Below are positions 24,584 through 34,147 of a stretch of DNA of 64,000 nt, one piece after another. The notes under the pieces are model-generated. The model saw nothing but the letters and a program-made list of their open reading frames with translations, had not been told where the DNA came from and did not search any database. Source of the stretch: Bacteroidales bacterium. GTDB lineage: Bacteria > Bacteroidota > Bacteroidia > Bacteroidales > F082. The stretch covers positions 18,258-82,257 of the forward strand of contig JALNZT010000016.1 of the NCBI GenBank assembly GCA_023229135.1, read 5' to 3'. Position numbers and translations under genes: made by a program. Position 1 is the first letter of the stretch, and every line of letters starts with the position of its first letter.

Positions 24584-27328
24584 TTATTGGATAAACAGTC
24601 TTACTGTTTTATTCAGGTTTTCGGCCTGCAACTGAATCAGGTAAACGCCTCCGGCATCAGGTGTAAAGTTGATGCTTTGGTTTTGTACATTGTTTAATGC
24701 TGTTTCCATAATCAGCTGTCCGGCGGCATTGGTAACCGATATTTTCATGTTTTCAAACAAGCGTGTTGATTCCAGGTTAAGGACGCCATCGGTATAGTGC
24801 AGTTTCACTTCGCGCTCGTTTGATTCGGCAACGCCAACAGGACCCCAGTCTTCTACCATTACCTGATCAACAAACATTCCCATACCGTTTTCGGTATAAG
24901 CCTGGAAAGCAAAGAACATATGTTCGTCCGTTTCAGGAATGATCAACGCATTGCCCAAGAGCCAGTTTGGATCGCTAAAGGCAGGGTTATCGAAAGCAAC
25001 ATTGGTCAGCATTTCGGTTGTATCGGCATTATTGCCCCAAATTAGCCTGAGTGCTTCCGGAGAAGCCGGCGAGAAGCTGCGGTATGCGAAGCTCACCATG
25101 TATTCTTTCCCTAATTCAACAGCCATAGGCGGACTAATCAAGAAGTTATTTAAAGCGTCAGGCTGTCCGTTGCTCGTAAAACAGGCAAAAGCCTTATTAC
25201 TTTCGTAGCCAATCAAATTGGTTGTTTTCCAATGCATGCTGCTATAATCCATAGACTGCCAATGTGTTGGCATGGCCGGATGATCAGCGCCTTCAACATC
25301 CTGTAAATAAGGATATTCTGTTTCAGCATCCATCGTTGTGAAACTATAAATAATGTTGCAGTCATTGTTCACACCGAGGTTATTACGTGGCTGAACCATC
25401 AAATAATACGTAGTAGAAGGCATGAGGTTACGCACGAAGAAATTATCAGGAGTTGTTTCGCCATTTATGATATTGGTCGGCGCAGTCGTACCACCGCCAT
25501 CTGTTCCAAAATAAATATCGTATCCTGATGAGAAAGCAGCTGGATTCCAGGTGATGATCTCATTAAGGAAAGCGTCATCAAAGCCATCGAGCGGATTTAA
25601 CAAACCTGCAGAACACTCTGGAAGGCCAGTAAACTCATCAATACCGCTGATGATGATTGAGAAAATCTGTCCGTTGCTCATAGTACCATCATGGTCAACC
25701 CGTATAGTATAAGTTCCGGCTGGAGCATCAGCAAGATACACCATCTCCACATTATCTCTATTATTTTTGGTATTGGTGGTAGCCGCCGCTGAAGGGTTTT
25801 CAGGATCGAGCATATAAGGGAAGAAAATATTTCCATCTTCGTCCTCAACTCTGAGGTCGAGATCATTTATAAGTCTTGGTTCACGCGGGTTTAAGGAAGC
25901 CGGTGGCACATTTCCATGTGGGTCAGTCCAGCTGATAGTAACCCGTAATGGATTACCACCCGGAACTGTCACTTCGCGCACATATTCGCCATTAACAGGC
26001 AAAAGCACTTCGTCAATTGAGTTTTGCATCACACCATCTTCGAGAATGATGTTAGCAGCACGTTCGGCGTTTACGAGTCCCCAGCCAAAGATATAGTCAG
26101 GCCCTTCATGTTGACCGGCTTCGTCAGCGGTATGAATTACCAAGCCTTTAAGGGTAGAGGCGCGCATCGGATCGTCATGTGTTTCCTGATAAAGCTGTTG
26201 TAAAAGCACTAAAGTTCCGGTAACATTAGGTCCCGACATGCTGGTGCCGCTCATCGAGCCATAAGAAGTATTGCTTGTAGATGTGGAAGAATAAACATCA
26301 ACGCCTTTTCCTACTACGTCGGGTTTGACACGGCCATCATCGGTTGGTCCCCAGCTGCTGAAGCTACTGATAGAGACACTGGAAGGACCGGTATAATTGA
26401 GTACTTCATAGGCTGCACCAACGGTAAGGGTGTTTTTAGCATTACCAGCACCGCCAATACAATCGTAACCATCAGCTCCACCATCTTTTTCAGGAACACC
26501 AGGAGTCCCGGCATTGCTTGGGCCTTCGCCGCGGTCGTTGCCTGCCGATTTTACCATAAGGAAATAGGGTGCATTATTAGCAATAATATCCCAGGTTCTG
26601 GCCTGTGAGCTATAAAAACCAAAACTATAATCTTCAACCGGAGAAATAGAACTATTTCCATTCCAGTTCCAACTGCCATTATTGTAATCCCAGCCTAAAG
26701 AATATCCCCAGGAGTGATTAGAGATTTCCATTCCGGCAGCGGCGGCGTTACTCATTTCGCCTTCTACACTATTCCAGTCGTGAGTTTTAAGCTGTGCCAA
26801 AGGTGCCATGCCATGCGCATTGTTCTTGACACCACCCGCGATGATGGTACCGGCAACGTGCGTAGAGTGCGCTGACAAGGTTGAGGCATTGTCTCCTAAA
26901 ATAATACGTGAGCTTCCTGTTTGGTTAAATTCTTGGTGCGTGTTGCGCACTTTTCCACCATCCCAAATACCCACTTTGTCGTATCCTTCGCCTTCGATAA
27001 CAACGCCGACACTGCCACCTGTCCAAAGTTCATTGGCACGGGTGGTTATGGCTGCACCAAGGTTGTCAGTTTTATAATATACAGGCAGACCATCAACTAC
27101 GTCAACAAGTTGAATAATAGTTCCGTCTTCTCGCTCCTGACGAATTTCTAGGTTGTGTTCGCGGGCATAATCCTGTGCCCGTTTTTCCATTTTCTTCCAT
27201 TCGCGATTTTGTTCACGCGCTAACTGTTGAAGAGCTGCTTTGTTAGTCCCATATTGAGCCATTGCCGGCATAGCAAAGGCAATTATTAGCAAGGAGGCTA
27301 ATGCAAAGTTTTTAAAATTGATTCTCAT
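24584..27328 (-). CDS. secreted subtilisin-like (S8) protease with T9SS sorting domain
   Basis: The 914-residue protein has a signal peptide (cleavage after AMAQ near residue 25), a propeptide-like charged segment to about 100, and an S8 catalytic domain with the triad D123 (GIWDGG), H154 (HSTHVAGT) and S363 (GTSMSGP). A P/beta-sandwich domain follows (EVTVPGGNPLRVTISWTDPH), then a fibronectin-III-like unit near 600-680, a cleaved-adhesin/choice-of-anchor-J-like domain near 690-840, and a C-terminal sorting domain ending KTVRLFIQ. It is expected to degrade proteins outside the cell or at the surface after T9SS export. All three catalytic residues are intact. It is monocistronic with its own terminator. 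Confidence 0.95.
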   Translation of the reverse strand: MRINFKNFALASLLIIAFAMPAMAQYGTNKAALQQLAREQNREWKKMEKRAQDYAREHNLEIRQEREDGTIIQLVDVVDGLPVYYKTDNLGAAITTRANELWTGGSVGVVIEGEGYDKVGIWDGGKVRNTHQEFNQTGSSRIILGDNASTLSAHSTHVAGTIIAGGVKNNAHGMAPLAQLKTHDWNSVEGEMSNAAAAGMEISNHSWGYSLGWDYNNGSWNWNGNSSISPVEDYSFGFYSSQARTWDIIANNAPYFLMVKSAGNDRGEGPSNAGTPGVPEKDGGADGYDCIGGAGNAKNTLTVGAAYEVLNYTGPSSVSISSFSSWGPTDDGRVKPDVVGKGVDVYSSTSTSNTSYGSMSGTSMSGPNVTGTLVLLQQLYQETHDDPMRASTLKGLVIHTADEAGQHEGPDYIFGWGLVNAERAANIILEDGVMQNSIDEVLLPVNGEYVREVTVPGGNPLRVTISWTDPHGNVPPASLNPREPRLINDLDLRVEDEDGNIFFPYMLDPENPSAAATTNTKNNRDNVEMVYLADAPAGTYTIRVDHDGTMSNGQIFSIIISGIDEFTGLPECSAGLLNPLDGFDDAFLNEIITWNPAAFSSGYDIYFGTDGGGTTAPTNIINGETTPDNFFVRNLMPSTTYYLMVQPRNNLGVNNDCNIIYSFTTMDAETEYPYLQDVEGADHPAMPTHWQSMDYSSMHWKTTNLIGYESNKAFACFTSNGQPDALNNFLISPPMAVELGKEYMVSFAYRSFSPASPEALRLIWGNNADTTEMLTNVAFDNPAFSDPNWLLGNALIIPETDEHMFFAFQAYTENGMGMFVDQVMVEDWGPVGVAESNEREVKLHYTDGVLNLESTRLFENMKISVTNAAGQLIMETALNNVQNQSINFTPDAGGVYLIQLQAENLNKTVRLFIQ

Positions 27329-27564
27329 GTAAATAATTATTTATTGTAAATCTGAGCTAACAAAAATATATATTTTTCATCAGCTATGGCCAAAAAGTAG
27401 TGAAGAGACCTAAAATAGCTATACTATTAAACTGATTTTAAGGCCGATTGTTCAATAAATATTTTGACCTAATCTACCTTTAATTCACTGATGCAATGAT
27501 AATTAAATATGATTTAAACCACGAAAAGTTGTTTTTGGCAAAAATTTTCAAGTACCGCAACTTT

Positions 27565-27594
27565 TTTGAGATATTAAGTAAGACTGTATCTTTG
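27565..27594 (+). promoter_or_regulatory. promoter of the phosphofructokinase gene
   Basis: TTTG at 27565-27568 and TATCTTTG at 27587-27594 are 18 bases apart, matching the Bacteroidota consensus. The ATG at 27611 would be about 10 bases after the start of transcription. Confidence 0.6.
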
Positions 27595-27610
27595 CCCAAA
27601 ATATTTCAAT

Positions 27611-28831
27611 ATGCAAGCATCTATAGTTATTTTGGCCGGTGGCGGACCTGCTCCGGGAATTAACACCGTTATCAGCACAGTAGCCAAAGTGTTTTTGAAG
27701 TCGGGTTACAAAGTTATTGGGCTTCACGGCGGCTACCAAAGTCTTTTTGCTGACAATCCAGAGATAGTTTGTTTTAATTTTAAGCTTGCCGACGACATTC
27801 AAAAGCAAGGTGGATCAGCACTTCGGATGAGCCGTTATAAGCCAAAAGACAGTGAATTCAGGACTAGCTTTTTTCTGGAACACAATGTGAAATTGCTAGT
27901 AACCATTGGAGGCGACGACACGGCTTCTACTGCCAATCGTATCTCACAATATTTGGCCAATAACAAGATTGCTATCCAAAACATACACGTTCCAAAAACT
28001 ATTGACAACGACTTGCCATTACCGGAAGGATCACCTACTTTTGGCTATTATTCTGCTAAAGATGAAGGTGTTAGAATAGCACAAACAGTGTATGAAGATG
28101 CGCGTACCAGCGGCAACTGGTTTGTGGTTTCTGCCATGGGTCGCGAGGCCGGTCATCTGGCTTTCGGCATTGGAGCTGCCTGCCATTTGCCCATGATTGT
28201 TATTCCTGAAATGTTTAATAAAGTTCCTGTCACCTACGAAAGAATTATCCGACTCATCATTTCCTCTATGGTGAAACGTAAATTGCTGGGTATAGAATAT
28301 GGCGTAGCTATTGTGAGTGAAGGCGTTTTTCATTTTATGACTAACGAAGAAATTGAAGGCTCTGGTGTAAATTTCACTTATGACGAACACGGGCATCCTG
28401 AGCTGGGCAACGTGAGCAAGGCACATATATATAACGTGATGTTGCAGCACAAGCTAAAAGAAATCAAGCTGAATATCAAAAGCCGTCCCGTAGAGATTGG
28501 CTATGAGGTGCGTTGTGTTAGCCCCACAGCATTCGACTTGATGTATTGCGGCTTGCTGGGATATGGCGTAAAAGAGCTGTTTGACCAAGGCATAACCGGT
28601 GCTATGGTTACCTCGAACCCTACGGGTGACGCATCACCGCTTTATTTGAAGGATGTAGCCGACGAATTTGGAAAAGTTAAGCCCCGCCTGGTAAAAATGG
28701 ATGGTGAAAAAGCCAAAATGGTTTTCTACAACGGCTTGCAATACCTTTCAGAAGAAGATTATGAAGCTGCCAAAAAATACCTGGAAAATCCTGAAGAATA
28801 TGACTTTAAGAAGATTTTGAATTGGGAGTGA
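27611..28831 (+). CDS. 6-phosphofructokinase, pyrophosphate-dependent type
   Basis: The 406-residue protein phosphorylates fructose-6-phosphate. Two residues mark it as using PPi rather than ATP: the motif LVTIGGDDTAST has Asp where ATP enzymes have Gly (GGDG), and the catalytic loop reads HVPKTIDNDLP with Lys before TIDND. Other family segments are AGGGPAPGINTVI, SAMGREAGHLAFG and GYEVRCVSPTAFD. PPi enzymes run the step reversibly. The rules come from the known PPi-PFK family; activity is inferred. The gene has its own promoter. Its stop codon TGA merges directly with a microsatellite of GATTCAAA units. Confidence 0.92.
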   Translation: MQASIVILAGGGPAPGINTVISTVAKVFLKSGYKVIGLHGGYQSLFADNPEIVCFNFKLADDIQKQGGSALRMSRYKPKDSEFRTSFFLEHNVKLLVTIGGDDTASTANRISQYLANNKIAIQNIHVPKTIDNDLPLPEGSPTFGYYSAKDEGVRIAQTVYEDARTSGNWFVVSAMGREAGHLAFGIGAACHLPMIVIPEMFNKVPVTYERIIRLIISSMVKRKLLGIEYGVAIVSEGVFHFMTNEEIEGSGVNFTYDEHGHPELGNVSKAHIYNVMLQHKLKEIKLNIKSRPVEIGYEVRCVSPTAFDLMYCGLLGYGVKELFDQGITGAMVTSNPTGDASPLYLKDVADEFGKVKPRLVKMDGEKAKMVFYNGLQYLSEEDYEAAKKYLENPEEYDFKKILNWE

Positions 28832-28870
28832 TTCAAAGATTCAAGATTCAAAGATTCAAAGATTCAAAGA
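28832..28870. repeat. GATTCAAA microsatellite after the phosphofructokinase stop
   Basis: Five imperfect units of GATTCAAA/GATTCAAG begin at the stop codon (the GA of TGA is the first GA of the run) and lead straight into MITE-like copy B. Confidence 0.8.
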
Positions 28871-29024
28871 TTGAGCCTACTCCGAAAAGTAACATTTCGA
28901 CACTAAGATACGAAATCAGGAAAATTGAAAAACATTAAACACTTGATATTCAAATTTTTAAGAATCATAATTTCTTGTGTATTAGTGGCATTCTTTATCT
29001 TTTGACTTTTCGGAGGGGACTCAA
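28871..29024. repeat. MITE-like element copy B
   Basis: A 154-bp copy with ends TTGAGCCTACTCCGAAAAGT and ACTTTTCGGAGGGGACTCAA. Inner phrases GACACTAAGA and ATTAGTGGCA form a second inverted pair. It is embedded in GATTCAAA repeats on both sides. Confidence 0.85.
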
Positions 29025-29112
29025 GATTCAAAGATTCAAGATTCAAAGATTCAAGACCTGCCAGCTGCCTGCCTGGCCGTCAGACAGGACCGCAGCAAGG
29101 CAGGTTCAAAGA
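29025..29112. repeat. GATTCAAA microsatellite between copies B and C
   Basis: GATTCAAA/GATTCAAG units run from the right end of copy B, are broken by a palindromic element at 29056-29105, and resume for one unit (TTCAAAGA) before copy C. Confidence 0.75.
29056..29105. repeat. short palindromic element R, copy 1
   Basis: A 50-bp GC-rich insert inside the microsatellite, bounded by ACCTGCC and GGCAGGT. The core CTGCCTGCCTGGCCGTCAG recurs at 38047-38079 and, reversed, at 58692-58737. Its composition differs sharply from the AT-rich surroundings. Confidence 0.75.
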
Positions 29113-29260
29113 TTGAACCCACTCCGAAAAGTATTATTCTGCCACAATGATACCAAGTCACGAAGAATTCACAAAGATTTTAATGTTAATAATCAACACT
29201 TTGTGGCACTTAAAGCCTTAGTGGCATTTCTTTGTTTTTGACTTTTCGGAGTGAGGCCAA
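29113..29260. repeat. MITE-like element copy C
   Basis: A 148-bp copy with ends TTGAACCCACTCCGAAAAGT and ACTTTTCGGAGTGAGGCCAA, plus inner TGCCACAATGA and TTAGTGGCA. It follows copy B by 88 bases in the same orientation. Confidence 0.85.
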
Positions 29261-29340
29261 AATTCAAAGAGAGAGGGGAATTGATCGATGTGGGTTGGGC
29301 GTATGGGTTCACGAGTTTAAGAGTTGAAGTAAACTTCTTT

Positions 29341-29458
29341 ACCCATCAGCAAATCAGCAAATCACCACAACAGCAAATCACCACATCAGCAAATCAGCAA
29401 ATCAACAAATCAGCAAATCAGCAAATCACCACAACAGCAAATCAGCCCATCAGCTCAT
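29341..29458. repeat. AGCAAATC microsatellite running into the end of the dehydrogenase gene
   Basis: About thirteen units of AGCAAATC, CACCACAA and close variants. The last units cover the stop codon of the minus-strand gene ending at 29442 (its TGA is part of a CTGATTTGCTG unit), so the repeat overlaps the 3' end of the coding sequence. Confidence 0.8.
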
Positions 29459-30392
29459 CAATCTTATCCACCAGCACTTTCGATAGTTTGTAATGTGATT
29501 CATGCGTCCAGCCTGCGATATGCGGGCTTAGCAGCACATTTGGCATAGCAAGCAGCTTCTTGAAAGTTTCGGGCAAGGTCTCGCTGTTGATGGCTTCGAA
29601 GGAAAATTTTTCATATTCCAGTACATCAAGACAACAGCCCAAAACACGGCCAGCTTCCATCGCCTCCACAAGATCTGCTGTATTTACATTTTTACCACGT
29701 GATGTGTTGATGAGGTAAATAGGTTTCTTAAACTTTGCAAGAAATTTGTTGTCAATAAGATAATTAGTCTCTGCCGTCAGTGGGATATGTAGGCTCAGGA
29801 TATCAGCTTGTTCAAAAATTTCAGTCATAGCCACCTCGCGCACAAAGTCATTTCCAAAACCGGTTTTATATTTATCGTAAGCAATGATTTGGGCTTCAAA
29901 GCCGGAAAATTTGCGGGCAATTAGACTTCCGGTATTGCCGTAACCAATCAGGCCAATGGTTTTGCCCTTGATTTCTGTGCCACGATTTTCAGCACGAAGC
30001 CAAATGCCCTGTCGCACCTCGCTGTCAACATGTGGAATTTTATTGAGTAGCGCCAACAACATCCCGATGGCATGCTCACCCACAGCATCGCGGTTTCCTT
30101 CGGGAGCGTTCAGGCATACTATTCCCAGTTTTTGAGCTAAATCAAGGTCAATATTTTCCATCCCGGCACCAACACGCGCTATAAATTTCAGCTTTTTGGC
30201 CAGCGGCAAAATTTGCTTATCCAACGGAATTTTACTGCGTACTACAAAGCCGGTATATTGATCGGCAATTTGCTGGTAAGCAGCCAAATCAGCTTCAGCA
30301 AAATAATCACACTGAAAACCCATCGCTTCAAGACTATCCTGCAAAACAGGATGTGCGGTATCAATAAAGAGTACTTTTTTTAAGTTCGACAT
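29442..30392 (-). CDS. D-2-hydroxyacid dehydrogenase (SerA-like)
   Basis: The 316-residue NAD-dependent enzyme has the dinucleotide motif TIGLIGYGNTGSLIARKF, the catalytic arginine in INTSRGKNVNTADL and the catalytic histidine in LLSPHIAGWTHES, in the order of the D-isomer-specific 2-hydroxyacid dehydrogenases. The N-terminal ADARVGAGMENID-like segment (FIARVGAGMENIDLDLAQK) resembles phosphoglycerate dehydrogenase, but there is no C-terminal ACT domain and no SerC neighbour. Serine biosynthesis is therefore a guess; other 2-keto acids are possible. The stop codon is formed by the first unit of a microsatellite. The upstream lipoprotein gene is 27 bases away on the same strand. Confidence 0.9.
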   Translation of the reverse strand: MSNLKKVLFIDTAHPVLQDSLEAMGFQCDYFAEADLAAYQQIADQYTGFVVRSKIPLDKQILPLAKKLKFIARVGAGMENIDLDLAQKLGIVCLNAPEGNRDAVGEHAIGMLLALLNKIPHVDSEVRQGIWLRAENRGTEIKGKTIGLIGYGNTGSLIARKFSGFEAQIIAYDKYKTGFGNDFVREVAMTEIFEQADILSLHIPLTAETNYLIDNKFLAKFKKPIYLINTSRGKNVNTADLVEAMEAGRVLGCCLDVLEYEKFSFEAINSETLPETFKKLLAMPNVLLSPHIAGWTHESHYKLSKVLVDKIDELMG

Positions 30393-30419
30393 GCCTCCGT
30401 TTTTTTAGATTTACGAAAC

Positions 30420-31472
30420 TTATAAACCCAACATCAGCGCAATGGTTTTGTTGAGTTTTATCGCGGCATCACTTACCAGCGAATGGTCAGCGGGAAAAGG
30501 CAAAGCAGGTTTTTTCACCAATTCTGCTGTGGCAGCGCTATACGCTTTTTCATTTCCTGCGCCACGTGCAAAGTTATAGCTAAAAACGGAAGACACATCA
30601 AAAGGAGCGGTATAAACTTCCCGCTTTTCCGAACTAAAGACAAAGCTGAGCTTTCCGGTTAAAGCCGCGGATTTGCTGAGGCTGTAGTCTGTGATCTGTG
30701 CTTCGCCACTGCTATTTTTCTCAACGAACTTTACTTCTTCACGTTTTTCCGGCGAAATATCAATATCGTTGAGCTGAATAATAAGCTGGTAGTCGTATTG
30801 CTTAGCGGCTTGTGGTTGCAAATCCACTTGGGGAAAACCAGCGGGAATGCTGTCCAAATTAAACGCCAGCACTTTGTCGGCGAAACCATCAGGCAAAATA
30901 ACGCCGCTACTATTTCGGAAGCCAATCAGCACTTGGTTAGCTGATTTCAGCAAGGCTTTACGCATGGCAGCATCCAGTCCAGGATAGCTGCTGTTCAGGT
31001 TTTTAAGTGCCGCGAGATATTCAAAAGCAGCTAAGGCATCCTGTTTTCGATCGGACTGCAACAATACCGAAGCCAGTGTAAAATAATAGTGCTCGGCTTT
31101 ATTTTTTGCCGCCTTCATTTCGCTTTCTATATCAATCGTTTGGATATTCATCTGGTTGACTACAGATTTAGGTAGCTTTTTGGCCAGCACACTTCGGCTG
31201 TTCATGGCTTTGTAATGCTGATAAACCGCTGACCAAATATCAGGTTTCCCACTGGCCTTCAACGCCATAATACTATCATGATCTTGTTGGTTAGCAGCAT
31301 GGTAAGAGGTCACAAAACTGTTTATGAATTTTATTGATTCTGAACCTTGCTGCAATTTATTGTAACTTTTTACGAGGGCTTCGTCATAACGTTTCTGATC
31401 CACCAAATGCTGTGGTGATGCACAGCCTAAAATCAGCACTGTCAAGGCTAAAAAGCTTATCTTTATTTTCAT
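30420..31472 (-). CDS. lipoprotein of unknown function
   Basis: The start MKIKISFLALTVLILGCASP is a lipoprotein signal with cysteine at about residue 17; the frame is open seven codons further, but those precede the signal, so I used the ATG at 31472 (350 residues). The N-terminal half is helical with repeats of the TPR-like type (DQKRYDEALVKSYNKLQ, DRKQDALAAFEYLAALKN). The second half has a beta-like stretch (YDYQLIIQLNDIDISPEKRE). No enzyme motif is visible. It probably sits in the periplasm on a membrane anchor. It lies 27 bases upstream of the dehydrogenase gene. Confidence 0.7.
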   Translation of the reverse strand: MKIKISFLALTVLILGCASPQHLVDQKRYDEALVKSYNKLQQGSESIKFINSFVTSYHAANQQDHDSIMALKASGKPDIWSAVYQHYKAMNSRSVLAKKLPKSVVNQMNIQTIDIESEMKAAKNKAEHYYFTLASVLLQSDRKQDALAAFEYLAALKNLNSSYPGLDAAMRKALLKSANQVLIGFRNSSGVILPDGFADKVLAFNLDSIPAGFPQVDLQPQAAKQYDYQLIIQLNDIDISPEKREEVKFVEKNSSGEAQITDYSLSKSAALTGKLSFVFSSEKREVYTAPFDVSSVFSYNFARGAGNEKAYSAATAELVKKPALPFPADHSLVSDAAIKLNKTIALMLGL

Positions 31473-31678
31473 AACACAAATGTTTTTAAGCACTTACAAC
31501 TCATGATTCACAGTCTAAAAATCGATGATCAGAGTTGCAGTTACAATTTTTTTATAACTTATTCATTACAAATTTTGAACCAGTTTTTTAAAATCAGGAA
31601 TATTATAGTAATTTCGGCACGCCAAATAAAACCAAGACCGCTATTTTGAGGGGTCTTCTCAAGTATAATTTCAAAATA

Positions 31679-34078
31679 ATGTGGACAATACTCACGCGAT
31701 TTATTCTCAGAAACCGACTTGCTAATTTAATTGGAATCCTGTTGATTACGCTTTTGATGGGCGGTTTAGGCTCAAAAGTAAAGATGTCCTACGAAATGGC
31801 ACGTATGCTGCCCGAAAGCGATTCTACCTTTATTGCCTATGAACGTTTCAAGAAGCAATTTGGCGAAGACGGCAGCGTGATGTTTGCGGGCATGCAGGAC
31901 GACAAGCTATTTGATCTGGAGCACTTTCAGGCCTGGTACACGCTCACTAATAAGGTGCGACAAATTGAAGGCGTAGAAGAAGCCATTTCGCTGGCACGTA
32001 TTTTCCAACTGAAGCGCAACGATAGCCTTAAGAAATTTGATTTTGCACCCGTCTTGGCCCGAATGCCCGAAACACAGGCCGAGCTTGATTCCATCAGAGA
32101 AATAATCTACGGCCTGCCTTTTTATGATGGCAGGGTCTTCAACAGCAAAACAGACGTGAGCATGATGATGATTACGCTGGACAAAGAAGTGCTGAACACC
32201 AAAAACCGGGTAGCACTGATACATGAAATTGAAGACGAACTCAACAGCTTTTCAGAACAATACGACATCAAGCTTTATTACTCAGGTTTGCCTTATATCA
32301 GGACGATTACCTCAGAAATCATTCAAAAAGAACTGGTGCTTTTCACCTTTTTATCGTTGCTGATTGCCGCCATCCTGCTTTATGCTTTTTTCCGATCGTT
32401 CAGGGCTGTGACTTTTATCATACTTATTGTACTGATTACGGTGGCCATTATGTTTGGCACGCTGGCACTTTTCAACTTTAAGATCACCATACTTACGGGA
32501 ATTTTGCCGCCTTTATTAATCGTTATTGGTGTTGAAAACTCCATTTTTCTACTCAATAAATACTACAATGAATTCCTCATCCACGGAAATAAAATTAAGG
32601 CACTAAGTCGTGTCATCAGACGTATCGGGGCAGCCAATATGCTGACCAATGCTACTACTGCTGCCGGTTTTGCAGCTTTTACCATCACAGGAAATTCGCT
32701 GCTCGTTGAATTTGGCATAATCGCCTCAGTCAATATTCTTATCGCTTTTGTGGTGAGCCTGTTTTTGATACCTATTATCTTTAGTTACCTGCCCAATCCC
32801 AAGCCGCAGCATATCCAACATTTTGAAAAAGGCAATGTAAATAAGCTGCTAAAAAAAATCGTTTGGGTTGTTCTGAACCGCCGCAGCCTGATCTACGCAA
32901 TCACTATTACCGCCATTGTTTTTGGAATTTTTGGCGTTACCAAACTCAAAACCACCGGTAATATGGTTGACGACATTAGCACCAAAAGCACTTTATACAA
33001 GGATTTGATGTTTTTCGAGGAACATTTTAAAGGTATTATGCCTTTTGAAATTATGATTGACACACGCAAGAAAAAAGGTATTTTGCGTGCATCAACCATG
33101 CAAAAGATTGACGAATTGCAAGATACGCTAGCGCATTATCCCCAGCTAAGTATGCCTGTTTCTATGGTTGAAGTGGCCAAGTTTTCCAAGCAGGCATTTT
33201 TCCGGGGCGATCCCGACTATTATAGCCTTCCCAACAACCAGGAACGCAATTTCATTCTTTCATACCTGCCAAAACTCGATGGTACCGGTCAAAAAAGCGT
33301 TTTAAATTCGTTCGTGGATAGTAGCCTTCAAAAAACCCGTGTTAGTGTGCAGATGGCCAATATCGGTACCACCGAAATTGACAGCCTGCAGCAATCGTTA
33401 GCACCAAAAATCGACCAGATTTTCCCTCCCGAAGACTTTGACGTTACCATTACAGGAAGCAGCGTAGTGTTTTTACAAGGCACTAACTACCTAGTTTCCA
33501 ATCTTATTTCATCACTACTATTGGCGCTGTTAGTGATTACCATTTTGATGGCCCTGATTTTTTCTTCTTTCAAGATGGTGGTTATTTCTTTGATACCCAA
33601 CCTGATACCGCAGCTACTTACGGCGGCCATGATGGGCTATGCCGGCATCCCGATAAAACCCTCTACGATTCTAATTTTTAGTATCGCACTGGGCATCAGC
33701 GTTGATAATACCATACACTTTTTGTCGCGCTATCGCCTACAGCTGTTGATGAACAACTGGAAAATTAAAGAATCTGTTTTGGCAGCACTATTGGAAACCG
33801 GTTTCAGCATGATTTATTCAGCAGTAGTTTTGTTTTTTGGCTTTGCTATTTTCATCCTTTCCTCGTTCGGAGGCACAGAAGCCCTGGGCTACCTGGTCTC
33901 GTTTACCTTGCTCACAGCGATGCTCTCCAATTTATTTGTACTGCCATCGCTGCTGCTAACTTTAGACAAACGCCTCACCACCAAGGCATTCAAGGAGCCT
34001 TTGCTCGAGATATTGGAAGTAGAGGATGATGACATAGAACTTGATTATTTGGAGATTGAATCAGAAAAAAAGCCCTAA
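31679..34078 (+). CDS. RND/MMPL superfamily transporter
   Basis: The 799-residue membrane protein has two repeats, each with a large periplasmic loop followed by a six-helix bundle. The hydrophobic blocks lie near residues 10-35, 215-370, 395-420 and 620-770. Conserved intramembrane acidic segments appear in GVENSIFLLNKYYNEF and GISVDNTIHFLSRYR, as in the MMPL/sterol-sensing-like exporters. Such proteins export lipids or hydrophobic compounds using proton motive force. The TTG at 31646 is open, but a TATTTTG box lies across it, so I chose the ATG at 31679 (MWTILTRFILRN). It has no membrane-fusion or outer-membrane partner beside it, so the substrate is unknown. Confidence 0.9.
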   Translation: MWTILTRFILRNRLANLIGILLITLLMGGLGSKVKMSYEMARMLPESDSTFIAYERFKKQFGEDGSVMFAGMQDDKLFDLEHFQAWYTLTNKVRQIEGVEEAISLARIFQLKRNDSLKKFDFAPVLARMPETQAELDSIREIIYGLPFYDGRVFNSKTDVSMMMITLDKEVLNTKNRVALIHEIEDELNSFSEQYDIKLYYSGLPYIRTITSEIIQKELVLFTFLSLLIAAILLYAFFRSFRAVTFIILIVLITVAIMFGTLALFNFKITILTGILPPLLIVIGVENSIFLLNKYYNEFLIHGNKIKALSRVIRRIGAANMLTNATTAAGFAAFTITGNSLLVEFGIIASVNILIAFVVSLFLIPIIFSYLPNPKPQHIQHFEKGNVNKLLKKIVWVVLNRRSLIYAITITAIVFGIFGVTKLKTTGNMVDDISTKSTLYKDLMFFEEHFKGIMPFEIMIDTRKKKGILRASTMQKIDELQDTLAHYPQLSMPVSMVEVAKFSKQAFFRGDPDYYSLPNNQERNFILSYLPKLDGTGQKSVLNSFVDSSLQKTRVSVQMANIGTTEIDSLQQSLAPKIDQIFPPEDFDVTITGSSVVFLQGTNYLVSNLISSLLLALLVITILMALIFSSFKMVVISLIPNLIPQLLTAAMMGYAGIPIKPSTILIFSIALGISVDNTIHFLSRYRLQLLMNNWKIKESVLAALLETGFSMIYSAVVLFFGFAIFILSSFGGTEALGYLVSFTLLTAMLSNLFVLPSLLLTLDKRLTTKAFKEPLLEILEVEDDDIELDYLEIESEKKP

Positions 34079-34147
34079 AATATTATATATTTGTTAGATT
34101 AACGAACAGCACAATTCCTGATTGGAATCGCAAAACACCTCAACACT

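Noticed and set aside
29341..29458. Small CRISPR-like repeat (AGCAAATC runs)
   Set aside because: Units are 8 bp without spacers; it is a simple microsatellite.
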